From NCBI RefSeq assembly GCF_005405245.1, contig NZ_BJDR01000014.1, positions 1-50,028 of the forward strand: 50,028 nucleotides of DNA. The letters run 5' to 3'. A program made the translations under genes and the position numbers. Positions 39,726-48,505 of the stretch are shown here, piece after piece. The DNA is from Enterococcus nangangensis (lineage in GTDB: Bacteria > Bacillota > Bacilli > Lactobacillales > Enterococcaceae). The stretch's first letter is position 1; every line of letters starts with the position of its first letter. The notes under the pieces are model-generated. The model did no database searches. It was not told the DNA's origin and worked only from the letters and a program-made list of their open reading frames with translations.

Positions 39726-40934
39726 ATGAAAGAAAAAGTTATTTTAGCCTATTCTGGCGGCTTAGACACCTCAGTTTCCATCAAGTGGCTAGCAGACGAA
39801 GGCTACGACGTAATTGCTTGCTGTATTGATGTGGGTGAAGGCAAAGATACTGCTTTTATTAAGGAAAAAGCTTTACAGGTAGGGGCTATTGCGTCCTACG
39901 CCATTGACGCTAAAGATGAATTCGCTGAAGAGTTCGCCTTAATCGCTTTACAAGGACACACTTACTACGAAGGCATCTATCCTTTAGTCTCCGCCTTGTC
40001 CCGACCTTTGATTTCCAAAAAATTAGTCGAATTAGCCCATCAAACAGGAGCCACCACTATCGCCCATGGCTGTACCGGGAAAGGCAACGACCAAGTCCGT
40101 TTTGAAGTGGCCATCACTTCGATGGATCCTAATTTAAAAATTATCGCGCCAGTTCGGGAATGGAAGTGGTCGCGGGAAGAAGAAATTCAATACGCCGAAA
40201 AAAATGGTGTGCCAATTCCTGCCAACCTCGACAATCCTTATTCCATCGACCAAAATCTTTGGGGTAAAGCTTGTGAATGCGGCGTTTTAGAAAATCCTTG
40301 GTCGACACCTCCCAAAGGTGCATATACCCTAACTAAAGAATTAGAAGAGACCCCCGATACGCCAGCGATTATTGAAATTACTTTTGCTAATGGGACACCT
40401 ATTGCTTTAGATGGACAAGAAATGAAATTGGCAGATTTAATTATTGCGTTAAATCATCTGGCTGGTGAACACGGCATCGGACGGATTGACCACATTGAAA
40501 ACCGTCTCGTAGGCATTAAGTCACGGGAAGTTTACGAGTGTCCAGGGGCCGTCACTTTAATGACTGCTCATAAAGCGTTAGAAGATATCACTTTCGTGCG
40601 TGAACTGGCTCATTTTAAACCGCTGATTGAACATGAATTAAGCCAAGTTATTTATAACGCCTTGTGGTTCAATCCTTTGACTGATGCTTTAATTGCCTTT
40701 TTGAAATCCACACAAAAATATGTTAACGGGGTGGTCCGCGTTAAATTATTCAAAGGAAACGTCATTGTTGAAGGCCGTAAATCAGCTAATTCTCTTTATG
40801 ATGAAAACTTAGCTACCTACACTTCAGCAGATACTTTCGATCAAGACGCCGCAGTTGGCTTTATCAAGTTGTGGGGACTACCTTCTAAGGTCCATGCCGA
40901 AGTTCAAGCTCAATTAGCAAAAGAAGAAGACTAA
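39726..40934 (+). CDS. argG: Argininosuccinate synthase
   Basis: Joins citrulline and aspartate with ATP to form argininosuccinate. 402 aa. The N-type ATP pyrophosphatase motif [15 protein letters not shown] lies at residues about 8-22, and [14 protein letters not shown] and [14 protein letters not shown] are conserved. AAAGGAG precedes the ATG. argH follows after about 74 nt with an intercistronic hairpin (AAAAGGAG / CTCCTTTT). With only argG and argH in view, arginine can be made from citrulline; whether the rest of the pathway exists is unknown. Confidence 0.97.
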   Translation: MKEKVILAYSGGLDTSVSIKWLADEGYDVIACCIDVGEGKDTAFIKEKALQVGAIASYAIDAKDEFAEEFALIALQGHTYYEGIYPLVSALSRPLISKKLVELAHQTGATTIAHGCTGKGNDQVRFEVAITSMDPNLKIIAPVREWKWSREEEIQYAEKNGVPIPANLDNPYSIDQNLWGKACECGVLENPWSTPPKGAYTLTKELEETPDTPAIIEITFANGTPIALDGQEMKLADLIIALNHLAGEHGIGRIDHIENRLVGIKSREVYECPGAVTLMTAHKALEDITFVRELAHFKPLIEHELSQVIYNALWFNPLTDALIAFLKSTQKYVNGVVRVKLFKGNVIVEGRKSANSLYDENLATYTSADTFDQDAAVGFIKLWGLPSKVHAEVQAQLAKEED

Positions 40935-40941
40935 TTTTTAA

Positions 40942-40981
40942 AAGGAGCGGTGGATCGCACAAACAGTCCTCCTCTCCTTTT
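40942..40981 (+). other. Intercistronic hairpin argG-argH
   Basis: AAAAGGAG and CTCCTTTT arms enclose about 24 bases. No real T-run follows, so it is more likely an mRNA-processing or stabilising stem than a terminator. Confidence 0.4.
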
Positions 40982-41008
40982 CATTTATTAATGAAGAGGT
41001 GAATGACC

Positions 41009-42388
41009 ATGACAAAATTATGGGGTGGCCGCTTTGACGGCAAAAATGAAGCTTGGGTTGATGAATTTGGCGCTTCCATTCCTTTTGATCAACTTTTAGC
41101 GCACCAAGATATTGCCGGTAGTTTAGCTCACGTAAAAATGCTGGGCAAAACAGGAATTCTCACGGCAGCAGAAGCTACCACCATCGCTGACGGGTTAAAA
41201 GCGGTGGCCGAAAAAATTACTAGCGGAGAATACCAATTTACAATTGAAAACGAAGATGTTCATTTAAATATTGAATCCTTTTTACACGAAGAAATTGGAC
41301 CTGTGGCTGGCAAACTACACACGGCTCGTAGTCGTAACGACCAAGTGGCAACCGACATGCATCTTTATTTAAAAGAAGTCTTACAAGATGTCGTCACTAA
41401 GATAGCCGCTTTACGCACAGTTCTAGTAAAAAAAGCCAGCGACAACATTGAAACCATTATGCCTGGTTATACCCATCTCCAACATGCCCAACCGATTTCT
41501 TTTGCCCATCATTTATTGGCCTATTACGGGATGCTCACCAGAGACCAAGAGCGTTTCACTGAAAACTTAAAACGGGCGGATATTTCCCCTTTAGGCTGTG
41601 CAGCATTGGCCGGAACAACCTTCCCCATTGATCGTGAATTTTCAGCAGCTGAATTGGGATTTTCAGCAATTTATCAAAATAGTCTAGACGGCGTTAGTGA
41701 CCGCGACTTTATCTTAGAATTTTTAAGCAATGCTTCGATTTTAATGATGCATCTTTCACGTTTTTGCGAAGAAATTATTTTATGGTGTTCCCATGAATTT
41801 AAATTTGTTCAATTAACAGATACTTTTTCCACCGGTAGTTCCATTATGCCTCAGAAAAAAAATCCCGATATGGCCGAATTAATTCGTGGCAAAGCCGGAC
41901 GAACTTACGGCAATCTCTTAGGCCTTTTAACCGTAATGAAAGGACTCCCTTTAGCCTACAACAAAGATTTGCAAGAAGATAAAGAGGGCATGTTTGACTC
42001 TGCCCATACGATTTTAAGTAGTCTAGAAATTATGGCGGGGATGGTGGCTAGCATGACCGTCAACGTCCAACATATGGCTGAAAGTACGGAAAAAGATTTC
42101 TCCAACGCTACCGAGCTTGCTGACTATTTAGCAGCAAAAGGCATGCCCTTCCGACAAGCCCACGAGATTGTTGGCAAATTAGTCCTCAGTTGCACACAAC
42201 AAGGGAGCTATTTGCAAGATGTACCTTTAACACAGTATCAAGAAATTTCTCCCTTAATTACAGCGGACATTTATGAGGCTTTGCAAAGTCGGACAGCGGT
42301 AAAACGTCGCCACACACTTGGCGGTACCGGTTTTGATCAAGTCGCCTTGCAAGTTGAAAAAGCACAACAAGAATTAGGTTCACATTAA
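41009..42388 (+). CDS. argH: Argininosuccinate lyase
   Basis: Splits argininosuccinate to arginine and fumarate. 459 aa from the ATG at 41009 (MTKLWGGRF); an ATG two codons earlier sits too close to GAGGTGA. The fumarase/aspartase-superfamily signature [16 protein letters not shown] holds the catalytic Ser loop; [10 protein letters not shown] and [12 protein letters not shown] are also present. It is the second and last gene of the operon and ends at a terminator. Confidence 0.97.
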   Translation: MTKLWGGRFDGKNEAWVDEFGASIPFDQLLAHQDIAGSLAHVKMLGKTGILTAAEATTIADGLKAVAEKITSGEYQFTIENEDVHLNIESFLHEEIGPVAGKLHTARSRNDQVATDMHLYLKEVLQDVVTKIAALRTVLVKKASDNIETIMPGYTHLQHAQPISFAHHLLAYYGMLTRDQERFTENLKRADISPLGCAALAGTTFPIDREFSAAELGFSAIYQNSLDGVSDRDFILEFLSNASILMMHLSRFCEEIILWCSHEFKFVQLTDTFSTGSSIMPQKKNPDMAELIRGKAGRTYGNLLGLLTVMKGLPLAYNKDLQEDKEGMFDSAHTILSSLEIMAGMVASMTVNVQHMAESTEKDFSNATELADYLAAKGMPFRQAHEIVGKLVLSCTQQGSYLQDVPLTQYQEISPLITADIYEALQSRTAVKRRHTLGGTGFDQVALQVEKAQQELGSH

Positions 42389-42397
42389 TATAGAAGA

Positions 42398-42446
42398 AAC
42401 TCAGGTGTGGTCCCTTTTATTCATGGGGGCAGCACCTGAGTTTTTT
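42398..42446 (+). terminator. argGH terminator
   Basis: AACTCAGGTG / CACCTGAGTT stem with a loop of about 25 bases, followed by TTTTTT. Confidence 0.85.
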
Positions 42447-42462
42447 ACTTTCTTAAGAAAAA

Positions 42463-42496
42463 AATGGAACCGGATAATTATCCAGCTCCATTTTTA
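42463..42496 (-). terminator. Terminator of the amino-acid-binding lipoprotein gene
   Basis: Minus-strand near-perfect palindrome with arms AAAATGGAGCTGGAT and ATCCGGTTCCATTTT (two G-U or mismatched pairs), followed by T's. It meets the argH terminator tail to tail. Confidence 0.85.
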
Positions 42497-42502
42497 TTTG
42501 AA

Positions 42503-43366
42503 TCATTCCGTTGCTGCTTGTTCATCTGCTAATGCTGTATATTTAGCAATCCATTGATCGATAGTCTCGTCATCCATTAATTTTTTAATCACGTCATCCA
42601 CTTCTGTCTTCAAATCGCCACAATTTTTTGGTAAAGCTGCGGCATAGGATTCATTAGGGTCGGCCGGAATTTCAATATCAGAAATAACTAAGTCATCGTT
42701 GGCGTTCACATAACTTTGAGCCACAGCACTTTCCATAATGACCGCGTCCAAGCCGCCAGATTTCAATTGCACAATTAAGTTTGTGGTTAAAGGTACCGAA
42801 ACAATCTTGGAATCACTAAATTGTTCGTTAGCAATATCTTCTTGTAGCGAACCTTTTTGTGCGCCTAGGTTTTTATCCGTTAAGTCCGTAGCTTTTTGAA
42901 AGGCCGCTGCATTATCTTTCTTGACTAAAATTTCTTGTGTCGGTGTGAAATAGGCTTGAGAAAAATCAACACTTTTCGCCCGTTCTTCAGTTGCCGAAAC
43001 TCCAGACAACACAATATCTAATTTGCCAGCTTGCAATGAGGATAGTAAATTGTCAAAACTTAAATCCATTATTTTTAATTTTACTCCTAAGTCGTCGGCA
43101 ATCGCTTGGGCAATTTCAATATCGGTTCCCGTTGTTTGGCCATCGCCATCAGGAAATTCAAACGGCGCAAAATCAGCCGCAGTGCCTAAAACTAACTCGC
43201 CAGAGTCTTTGATATCTTGCAAGGCAGACGAATTGTCTACTTTTGATTCAGCGGCAGTACTGTCCTTTGTCTGATCCGCTTTAGCTGAAGACGAACTCGA
43301 GCTACATCCTGCTAAAAATGTTAATGTTCCTGCTGCAATGAGTAATCCTGTCAATATTTTTTTCAT
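42503..43366 (-). CDS. Polar amino acid ABC transporter substrate-binding lipoprotein (orphan)
   Basis: Family 3 extracellular solute-binding lipoprotein of 287 aa. The signal peptide ends in lipobox LAGC (Cys21), followed by a Ser-rich linker. GTAADFAPFEFPD, GTDIEIAQAIADDLG and KLDIVLSGVSATEERAKSVDFS are the usual ligand-binding segments for arginine, glutamine or cystine type proteins. Start ATG at 43366 after AAAAGGGG. No permease or ATPase gene is adjacent, so it must share a transporter encoded elsewhere. ARG-box-like sites at its promoter and convergent argGH suggest arginine or a related amino acid (inference). Confidence 0.9.
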   Translation of the reverse strand: MKKILTGLLIAAGTLTFLAGCSSSSSSAKADQTKDSTAAESKVDNSSALQDIKDSGELVLGTAADFAPFEFPDGDGQTTGTDIEIAQAIADDLGVKLKIMDLSFDNLLSSLQAGKLDIVLSGVSATEERAKSVDFSQAYFTPTQEILVKKDNAAAFQKATDLTDKNLGAQKGSLQEDIANEQFSDSKIVSVPLTTNLIVQLKSGGLDAVIMESAVAQSYVNANDDLVISDIEIPADPNESYAAALPKNCGDLKTEVDDVIKKLMDDETIDQWIAKYTALADEQAATE

Positions 43367-43380
43367 AACCAAATCCCCTT

Positions 43381-43394
43381 TTAATATTTATTCA
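43381..43394 (-). promoter_or_regulatory. ARG box 1 in the lipoprotein leader
   Basis: Minus-strand TGAATAAATATTAA matches 13 of 14 positions of TGAATWWWWATTCA and is near-identical to the argG box. It lies between the predicted transcription start and the ribosome site, a position suited to repression. Confidence 0.6.
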
Positions 43395-43411
43395 TACATA
43401 TCGTTTTTGTT

Positions 43412-43449
43412 TGCATAAATTATCATAACATATTTCTGCATTTACGCAA
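43412..43449 (-). promoter_or_regulatory. Lipoprotein promoter overlapped by ARG box 2
   Basis: Minus-strand -35 TTGCGT (43449-43444), 16-base spacer, -10 TATGAT (43427-43422) with TGT in front. A weaker ARG-like sequence TGCATAAATTATCA (43412-43425, written on the plus strand, 11 of 14) overlaps the -10. Its centre is 31 bases from box 1, close to three helical turns. Confidence 0.5.
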
Positions 43450-43641
43450 GAGATTTTTGTATCTTTTTTCATCAAAAAAGCATATTTTTTCTTTTTTTAG
43501 CTTTTAATACACAATAAAGCGAATATATTCACTTGAAATGAGTAACAGGCCTACTTTGATACAACGAAATTATCTTTGCCCAGTTATCGGAAGATTGCAA
43601 TTCATTTCATAAAACGAAGCTCAGAACAAATGCTAAACTGC

Positions 43642-43678
43642 AAAAAAACTGCCTCATCATAGACGACAAGGCAGTTCG
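43642..43678 (-). terminator. Terminator after the methyltransferase gene
   Basis: Minus-strand AACTGCCT / AGGCAGTT stem, then TTTTT. Between it and the lipoprotein promoter (43450-43640) the AT-rich sequence shows no gene or clear element. Confidence 0.85.
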
Positions 43679-43732
43679 TTTATCTATTACTTACTTTGGT
43701 TATTTTGAAAATCAATTAAATATAGCAGTTTT

Positions 43733-44332
43733 TTACACTTTCACGCTTTGCAAAATGTAATAGCCTTTGTCGCGCTTTAAAATTTCCACGTTGCCAAAGG
43801 TTGCTGTCATTAGTTTTTCGGCGCTTGGTGCCCCTTGTTTTTTCTGTAAGACGATGGTTAACGTTCCGCCGACTTGCAGTAGAGGATAGGCACCCGTCAA
43901 AATTTCTTGGACTACTTTTTTCCCTGCGCGAACTGGCGGGTTGGATAAAATCGCTTCGTAGCTGTTACTGTGAACATCAGCGTAAATATTGGAAACATGA
44001 ATGTCCACATTTTCGATATTATTTCGTTGGGCATTTCCTTGCGCTAAACCTACCGCCCGTTCGTTCACATCGATCATTTCCACCTGTGGAAATGTCGAGG
44101 CAAAGCTCAAACCAACTGGGCCATAGCCGCAGCCAACGTCTAGCAGTGTGCCGGTAGGATTTTGTGGTGGTTGATAGGTGGCAATGAGAACTTGTGAACC
44201 ATAGTCCACGACATTTTTAGAAAAAACGCCGCTATCCGTAACAAAGCGCAGGCGCCGACCCCGCAGTGGGAATTCAAATTCATGGAAGTGGTGCTCAGCG
44301 CTAGGCTGGTTAGTGTAATAATGATCGCTCAT
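43733..44332 (-). CDS. RsmC-like class I SAM-dependent methyltransferase
   Basis: 199 aa, single methyltransferase domain related to RsmC/RlmG (16S/23S guanine N2 methylation). The SAM motif I is LLDVGCGYGPVGL (about residues 62-74), and the catalytic ILSNPPVRAGK (NPPxR) replaces the usual NPPFH. An N-terminal YTNQPSAEHHFHEFEF is typical of Firmicute YbxB-type members. AAGGAG precedes the ATG with a long 13-base spacer. It lies 17 nt behind the SGNH hydrolase gene, so they are probably cotranscribed. The target RNA is not known. Confidence 0.88.
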   Translation of the reverse strand: MSDHYYTNQPSAEHHFHEFEFPLRGRRLRFVTDSGVFSKNVVDYGSQVLIATYQPPQNPTGTLLDVGCGYGPVGLSFASTFPQVEMIDVNERAVGLAQGNAQRNNIENVDIHVSNIYADVHSNSYEAILSNPPVRAGKKVVQEILTGAYPLLQVGGTLTIVLQKKQGAPSAEKLMTATFGNVEILKRDKGYYILQSVKV

Positions 44333-44349
44333 GTAGCTTACTGTACTCC

Positions 44350-44934
44350 TTACTCCGTGACGAGATTCATTTCTTTAATTTTAATGTTGCGAGCAATTAG
44401 ACTGCCTAAAAGCTGGTTACCCCATTTAGAAAAATGTAAGCCGTCTGCTTGTAAAAATTCGGCAGTGGCCGGATAAACAGCCATATGGTAAGCCAAATCA
44501 ATTACCGAGATACCATTTTCTTTGGCATAATCTACTAAAGCTTTGCCGTAAGCGTGAATATCATCGCCTTTGCGGTCTAAACGGTGTTGTTGGGGATCGA
44601 CGTAAGCAGGTGTTACTAAGACGACTTTGTCTTTACCAATTAAGTCCACCATTTTTTTCATGTTGGTTAAATAGGTTTCTTTGGTAACTGCTTCATTTTT
44701 TAAATCGTTGCCAAAGAAAATTGCTACATAATCAGGATTTTTACTTAAGACGTCTTCGTCTAAACGAGCTAAACCGTCTTTGGTAAGATCGCCTGGACGA
44801 CCAACATTTTCGACTTCCATGGGAAAACCCATGTTGGCAATGTGCGTCCGAACTTCTTCTGTCACACCGTCTGTCATTTTTTCGCCGTCAAAGCCGGCCA
44901 TCAAACTGTCACCTAGTAAAATGATTTTTTTCAT
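44350..44934 (-). CDS. SGNH/GDSL-family hydrolase
   Basis: Predicted esterase/lipase-type hydrolase of 194 aa without signal peptide. Block I is LGDSLMAG (nucleophile Ser10), block II Gly in NVGRPGD, block III FFGNDLK, and block V DGLHFSKWG with the catalytic Asp-x-x-His. GGGAGG lies 11 bases before the ATG. An extended -10 TGGTAAAAT (44978-44970) gives it a promoter. Substrate unknown; cytoplasmic SGNH proteins of this size often act on acyl or acetyl esters. Confidence 0.88.
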   Translation of the reverse strand: MKKIILLGDSLMAGFDGEKMTDGVTEEVRTHIANMGFPMEVENVGRPGDLTKDGLARLDEDVLSKNPDYVAIFFGNDLKNEAVTKETYLTNMKKMVDLIGKDKVVLVTPAYVDPQQHRLDRKGDDIHAYGKALVDYAKENGISVIDLAYHMAVYPATAEFLQADGLHFSKWGNQLLGSLIARNIKIKEMNLVTE

Positions 44935-44969
44935 CTTTATCAGGACCTCCCTTTACATCTTTCCTTCAC

Positions 44970-44978
44970 ATTTTACCA
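44970..44978 (-). promoter_or_regulatory. Extended -10 promoter of the SGNH hydrolase gene
   Basis: Minus-strand TGGTAAAAT about 35 bases before the start codon; no good -35. Confidence 0.5.
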
Positions 44979-45023
44979 TGATTTATATGGCTTAGCGAAC
45001 AATCCGGTTGTTAAGCGCAGCTG

Positions 45024-45055
45024 AAAAAGGAATCGCCCTAGCAACTGACGATTCC
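45024..45055 (-). terminator. Terminator after the PNPOx-fold gene
   Basis: Minus-strand GGAATCG / CGATTCC stem followed by TTTTT. Confidence 0.8.
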
Positions 45056-45067
45056 AACTTTGCTCTT

Positions 45068-45436
45068 TTAAATTTTTTGCTCCATCTTGGTGACGTCCAC
45101 CACTAAGACACGACTAATAAAGGGATAATCTGCAAACATTTGTTCAAAGACTGGACCTTCCGTGACGAAATGCGCGGTGCCATGAACGTGAAAGCCCGTC
45201 CCAGGTCCCATCAAGCCAGGCACTTCTTTACTGCCAATGGTGATCAGCACTTCGGGATTTTCGGCAACGTCTTTTTCCACACTATGCATCCCCGCTGCGG
45301 GAATATAAAGTTGTTGGTCTTTAGCGCGCATATATGAATTCCACGTATTCACCGCGTGGAAACCTTGAGCTGTACTAGAAATAATCGTCACGACACCTTC
45401 GTGTTTTAACACTTCTAAAAAAGTAGGATTTAACAT
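45068..45436 (-). CDS. Pyridoxamine 5'-phosphate oxidase-fold flavoprotein
   Basis: 122 aa, a single split-barrel FMN-binding domain. Segments HEGVVTIISSTAQGFHAVNTWNSYM, spread over residues about 10-36, and ITIGSKEVPGLMGPGTGFHVHGTAHF are typical of small PNPOx-like proteins. Such proteins are often flavin-dependent reductases or storage proteins, not true vitamin B6 enzymes. GGGGAGG precedes the ATG. Monocistronic, with its own terminator. Confidence 0.82.
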   Translation of the reverse strand: MLNPTFLEVLKHEGVVTIISSTAQGFHAVNTWNSYMRAKDQQLYIPAAGMHSVEKDVAENPEVLITIGSKEVPGLMGPGTGFHVHGTAHFVTEGPVFEQMFADYPFISRVLVVDVTKMEQKI

Positions 45437-45622
45437 GAAAAAGCCTCCCCATAAGATAGTAACTACGCTTTAGTGGTAACACTTTTTTTATATAATGTAA
45501 AATATACTGATTGTATTGCAAAAAGAAAATTTTTTATCCCGAAGCGTGGTTGGAGGATTCTTTTTATTTCCTGACATTTCTCGTAAAATTTGGCAAATTA
45601 CTATAGCGGAGGCGGTAAATTA

Positions 45623-45631
45623 TGCTAAAAT
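45623..45631 (+). promoter_or_regulatory. Extended -10 promoter of coaA
   Basis: TGCTAAAAT 28 bases before the start codon. The -35 is weak. Confidence 0.5.
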
Positions 45632-45659
45632 ACGTTGTAAGTTCTCGTAGGAGGAAAAG

Positions 45660-46586
45660 ATGAAAGCTGACGCAATGAATTACTACGCCATTAAACGAGA
45701 TGAATGGCAACATTTTTATAAAGACGGGGCACTCCCCATCACGGAAGAAGAGTTACAAAAAATCAAAGGGTTCAACGACCGCATCTCTTTACAAGACGTG
45801 CAAGATATTTACGTGCCTTTGAGTCATTTGATTCATTTATACATGAAAGAGTTCGAGTCCTTGCAATTAAGTAAGGGTCTTTTCTTGCATCAGTATCAAA
45901 CGGTGCCCCCTTTTATCGTGGGTATCGCCGGATCCGTCGCCGTGGGCAAAAGTACTACCGCCCGCTTACTGCAAATTATTTTGCAACGGACGTTTAAACG
46001 CCGCAGCGTCGAATTAATTACTACCGATGGCTTTTTATATCCCAATCATGTTTTAGCTGAGCGCGGGATAATGGATAAAAAAGGTTTCCCTGAAAGTTAC
46101 GACATGGAGCTTTTGATTGATTTTTTAAATCGCGTCAAAAGTGGGCAAGAAGAAGTCCAAGCTCCCCTTTACTCCCATGAAGTCTACGACATTGTCCCTG
46201 ACGAATACGAAGTGATTAAGCAACCGGATATTTTAATTGTTGAAGGGATTAACACTTTGCAATTACCCGCCAACCAACGGATTTACGTTTCAGACTTCTT
46301 TGACTTTTCGATTTTTGTGGATGCCGATTCACAACTGATTGAAAGTTGGTATTTGGATCGCTTTGATGCCTTGTTAGAGTACGCTAAAGATAAGCCCGCC
46401 AATTACTATCACGAATTTACCAAATGGACCAAAGAAGAGGCTTTTAAAATGGCTAAAGATGTGTGGCAAACCGTGAATTTAAAAAATTTAAACGAATATA
46501 TTTTACCGACACGCAATCGAGCCGATATTATTTTGCATAAAACGAAACATCACCGGATAGATGAGATTTTCTTGCGGAAATACTAA
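45660..46586 (+). CDS. coaA: Pantothenate kinase type I
   Basis: First committed step of coenzyme A synthesis: phosphorylation of pantothenate. 308 aa. P-loop GIAGSVAVGKST at about residues 89-100; TTDGFLYPN, ESYDMELL and NTLQLP follow as in type I enzymes. AGGAGG precedes the ATG. A TGCTAAAAT extended -10 (45623-45631) lies upstream. The start of the guaA promoter lies inside the last codons of this gene. Confidence 0.97.
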   Translation: MKADAMNYYAIKRDEWQHFYKDGALPITEEELQKIKGFNDRISLQDVQDIYVPLSHLIHLYMKEFESLQLSKGLFLHQYQTVPPFIVGIAGSVAVGKSTTARLLQIILQRTFKRRSVELITTDGFLYPNHVLAERGIMDKKGFPESYDMELLIDFLNRVKSGQEEVQAPLYSHEVYDIVPDEYEVIKQPDILIVEGINTLQLPANQRIYVSDFFDFSIFVDADSQLIESWYLDRFDALLEYAKDKPANYYHEFTKWTKEEAFKMAKDVWQTVNLKNLNEYILPTRNRADIILHKTKHHRIDEIFLRKY

Positions 46587-46632
46587 TCTCTATCCTATAA
46601 TGATTGACATTTCAGTAAATATCAGTTACGTT
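46572..46632 (+). promoter_or_regulatory. Two candidate guaA promoters
   Basis: First: TTGCGG (46572-46577), 18 bases, TATAAT (46596-46601), overlapping the end of coaA. Second: TTGACA (46604-46609), 17 bases, TACGTT (46627-46632). A short TGTCG / CGACA hairpin follows in the leader. No purine riboswitch core is seen. Confidence 0.5.
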
Positions 46633-46696
46633 TTCAAAAAAGCTGTCGTCAAGCTTTGGCTCGGCGACAAATCTTAGATAAAGAAGGGTGAATTTT

Positions 46697-48256
46697 GTGA
46701 CCACAGAACTAAGCAATGTGGAAAAAATTATTGTTTTAGATTACGGTAGTCAGTACAACCAGTTAATCACGCGGCGCATTCGGGAGTTCGGTGTTTTCTC
46801 TGAACTTTTAAGCCACCGGATTAGTGCGGCGGAAATTAAAGAAATGGCCCCTAAAGGCATTATTTTCTCTGGCGGTCCCAACAGCGTTTATGACGAAGGC
46901 GCCTTTTCCGTTGATCCAGCCATCTACGAATTAGGGATTCCAATTTTAGGGATTTGTTATGGTATGCAACTCATGACCTATGACCTGGGGGGCAAAGTTG
47001 AACCTTCCACCAATCGCGAATACGGTAAAGCTGAATTAGAAGTCTTAAGCGATGATGCGAAACTTTTTGTCGATACGCCAAGAAAACAAACGGTTTGGAT
47101 GAGTCATGGAGATAAAGTTACCGCCATCGCCCCTGGCTTTGAATGCGTCGGTACAAGTAAAGATTGTCCTTACGCTGCCGTGCAAGACGTGAAACGTAAT
47201 TTCTACGGTATCCAATTCCACGCTGAAGTGCGTCACTCAGAATACGGCAATGACTTATTGCGTCATTTCGCCTTTGACGTTTGTGGTTGTACTGGTGATT
47301 GGTCCATGGAAAATTTCATTGACATGCAAATTGCTAAAATCCGCGCCACTGTCGGCGATAAAAAAGTTTTACTGGGCCTTTCTGGCGGTGTGGACTCTTC
47401 TGTTGTGGGTGTCCTGTTGCAAAAAGCGATTGGCGATCAATTAACTTCGATTTTTGTGGACCACGGTTTATTACGGAAAAATGAAGCAGAACAAGTGATG
47501 GATACTCTAGGCGGCAAGTTTGGCTTAAACATTATTAAAGTTGATGCCAAAGAACGCTTCTTAAGTAAACTCGCTGGCGTTGCCGACCCTGAAAAGAAAC
47601 GAAAAATCATTGGGAATGAATTTGTCTACGTCTTTGATGATGAAGCAACCAAATTAGCCGGTGAAGAAGGCATCTCCTTCTTAGCCCAAGGTACCCTTTA
47701 CACGGATGTCATTGAATCTGGTACCGAAACTGCCCAAACCATTAAGAGTCACCATAACGTCGGTGGTCTGCCTGAAGACATGCAATTTAAATTGATTGAA
47801 CCCCTCAATACTTTATTTAAAGACGAAGTGCGCGCTGTCGGTACCCAATTAGGGATGCCAGATGAAATCGTCTGGCGCCAGCCTTTCCCCGGTCCCGGTC
47901 TTGGAATCCGGGTCCTTGGGGAAATCACTGAAGAAAAATTGGAAATTGTCCGCGAATCTGATTATATTTTACGGGAAGAAATCGCCAACGCTGGTCTTGA
48001 CCGCGATATTTGGCAATACTTCACCGTGTTACCAGGTATCCGCTCAGTCGGCGTGATGGGGGATGGTCGGACTTACGACTACACCGTCGGCATTCGTGCG
48101 GTCACTTCCATTGATGGCATGACGGCTGACTTTGCCCGCATTCCTTGGGATGTCTTGCAAAAGATTTCCGTGCGGATTGTGAATGAAGTCGCTCACGTCA
48201 ACCGCATCGTGTATGACATTACATCTAAGCCTCCTGCTACAGTCGAATGGGAGTAA
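46697..48256 (+). CDS. guaA: GMP synthase (glutamine-hydrolysing)
   Basis: Aminates XMP to GMP using glutamine and ATP. 519 aa. N-terminal class I amidotransferase with GICYGMQLM (nucleophile Cys) and the FHAE His/Glu region; ATP pyrophosphatase motif [14 protein letters not shown] in the middle; C-terminal dimerisation domain ending KPPATVEWE. The start is the GTG at 46697, six bases after AAGGGTG; a GTG three codons earlier lies inside that ribosome site. No strong terminator follows; only a weak AACCTAA / TTAGGTT stem. Confidence 0.97.
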   Translation: MTTELSNVEKIIVLDYGSQYNQLITRRIREFGVFSELLSHRISAAEIKEMAPKGIIFSGGPNSVYDEGAFSVDPAIYELGIPILGICYGMQLMTYDLGGKVEPSTNREYGKAELEVLSDDAKLFVDTPRKQTVWMSHGDKVTAIAPGFECVGTSKDCPYAAVQDVKRNFYGIQFHAEVRHSEYGNDLLRHFAFDVCGCTGDWSMENFIDMQIAKIRATVGDKKVLLGLSGGVDSSVVGVLLQKAIGDQLTSIFVDHGLLRKNEAEQVMDTLGGKFGLNIIKVDAKERFLSKLAGVADPEKKRKIIGNEFVYVFDDEATKLAGEEGISFLAQGTLYTDVIESGTETAQTIKSHHNVGGLPEDMQFKLIEPLNTLFKDEVRAVGTQLGMPDEIVWRQPFPGPGLGIRVLGEITEEKLEIVRESDYILREEIANAGLDRDIWQYFTVLPGIRSVGVMGDGRTYDYTVGIRAVTSIDGMTADFARIPWDVLQKISVRIVNEVAHVNRIVYDITSKPPATVEWE

Positions 48257-48388
48257 TATAGTAACCTAACTTGGTTGCATTAGGTTGATTTAACAGCTTT
48301 TATGTTTAGATAAAATGGATAAAAAGAACCTATTTTAACTGGCTCTTTGTCAACTGGTGTTGTTTCACATTAAATGGCGCTATAATTT

Positions 48389-48428
48389 CTGGGACTGATG
48401 GAAATATTCCATCGGTTCCAGTTTTTTT
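48389..48428 (+). terminator. Inward-facing terminator at the IS left end
   Basis: Stem CTGGGACTGATGGAA / TTCCATCGGTTCCAG (15 pairs including G-U) with an ATAT loop, then TTTTTTT. It blocks transcription coming from guaA into the transposase. Confidence 0.85.
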
Positions 48429-48505
48429 GAAAAAAACAAAAAGACATACAAAAAATCCGTTAGAATAGAGTCGCCTAAAACCACATTCTGAAAGGAAGTT
48501 TTTGT

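Noticed and set aside
46587-46690. Purine riboswitch upstream of guaA
   Set aside because: The conserved purine aptamer core is absent and the leader is too short.
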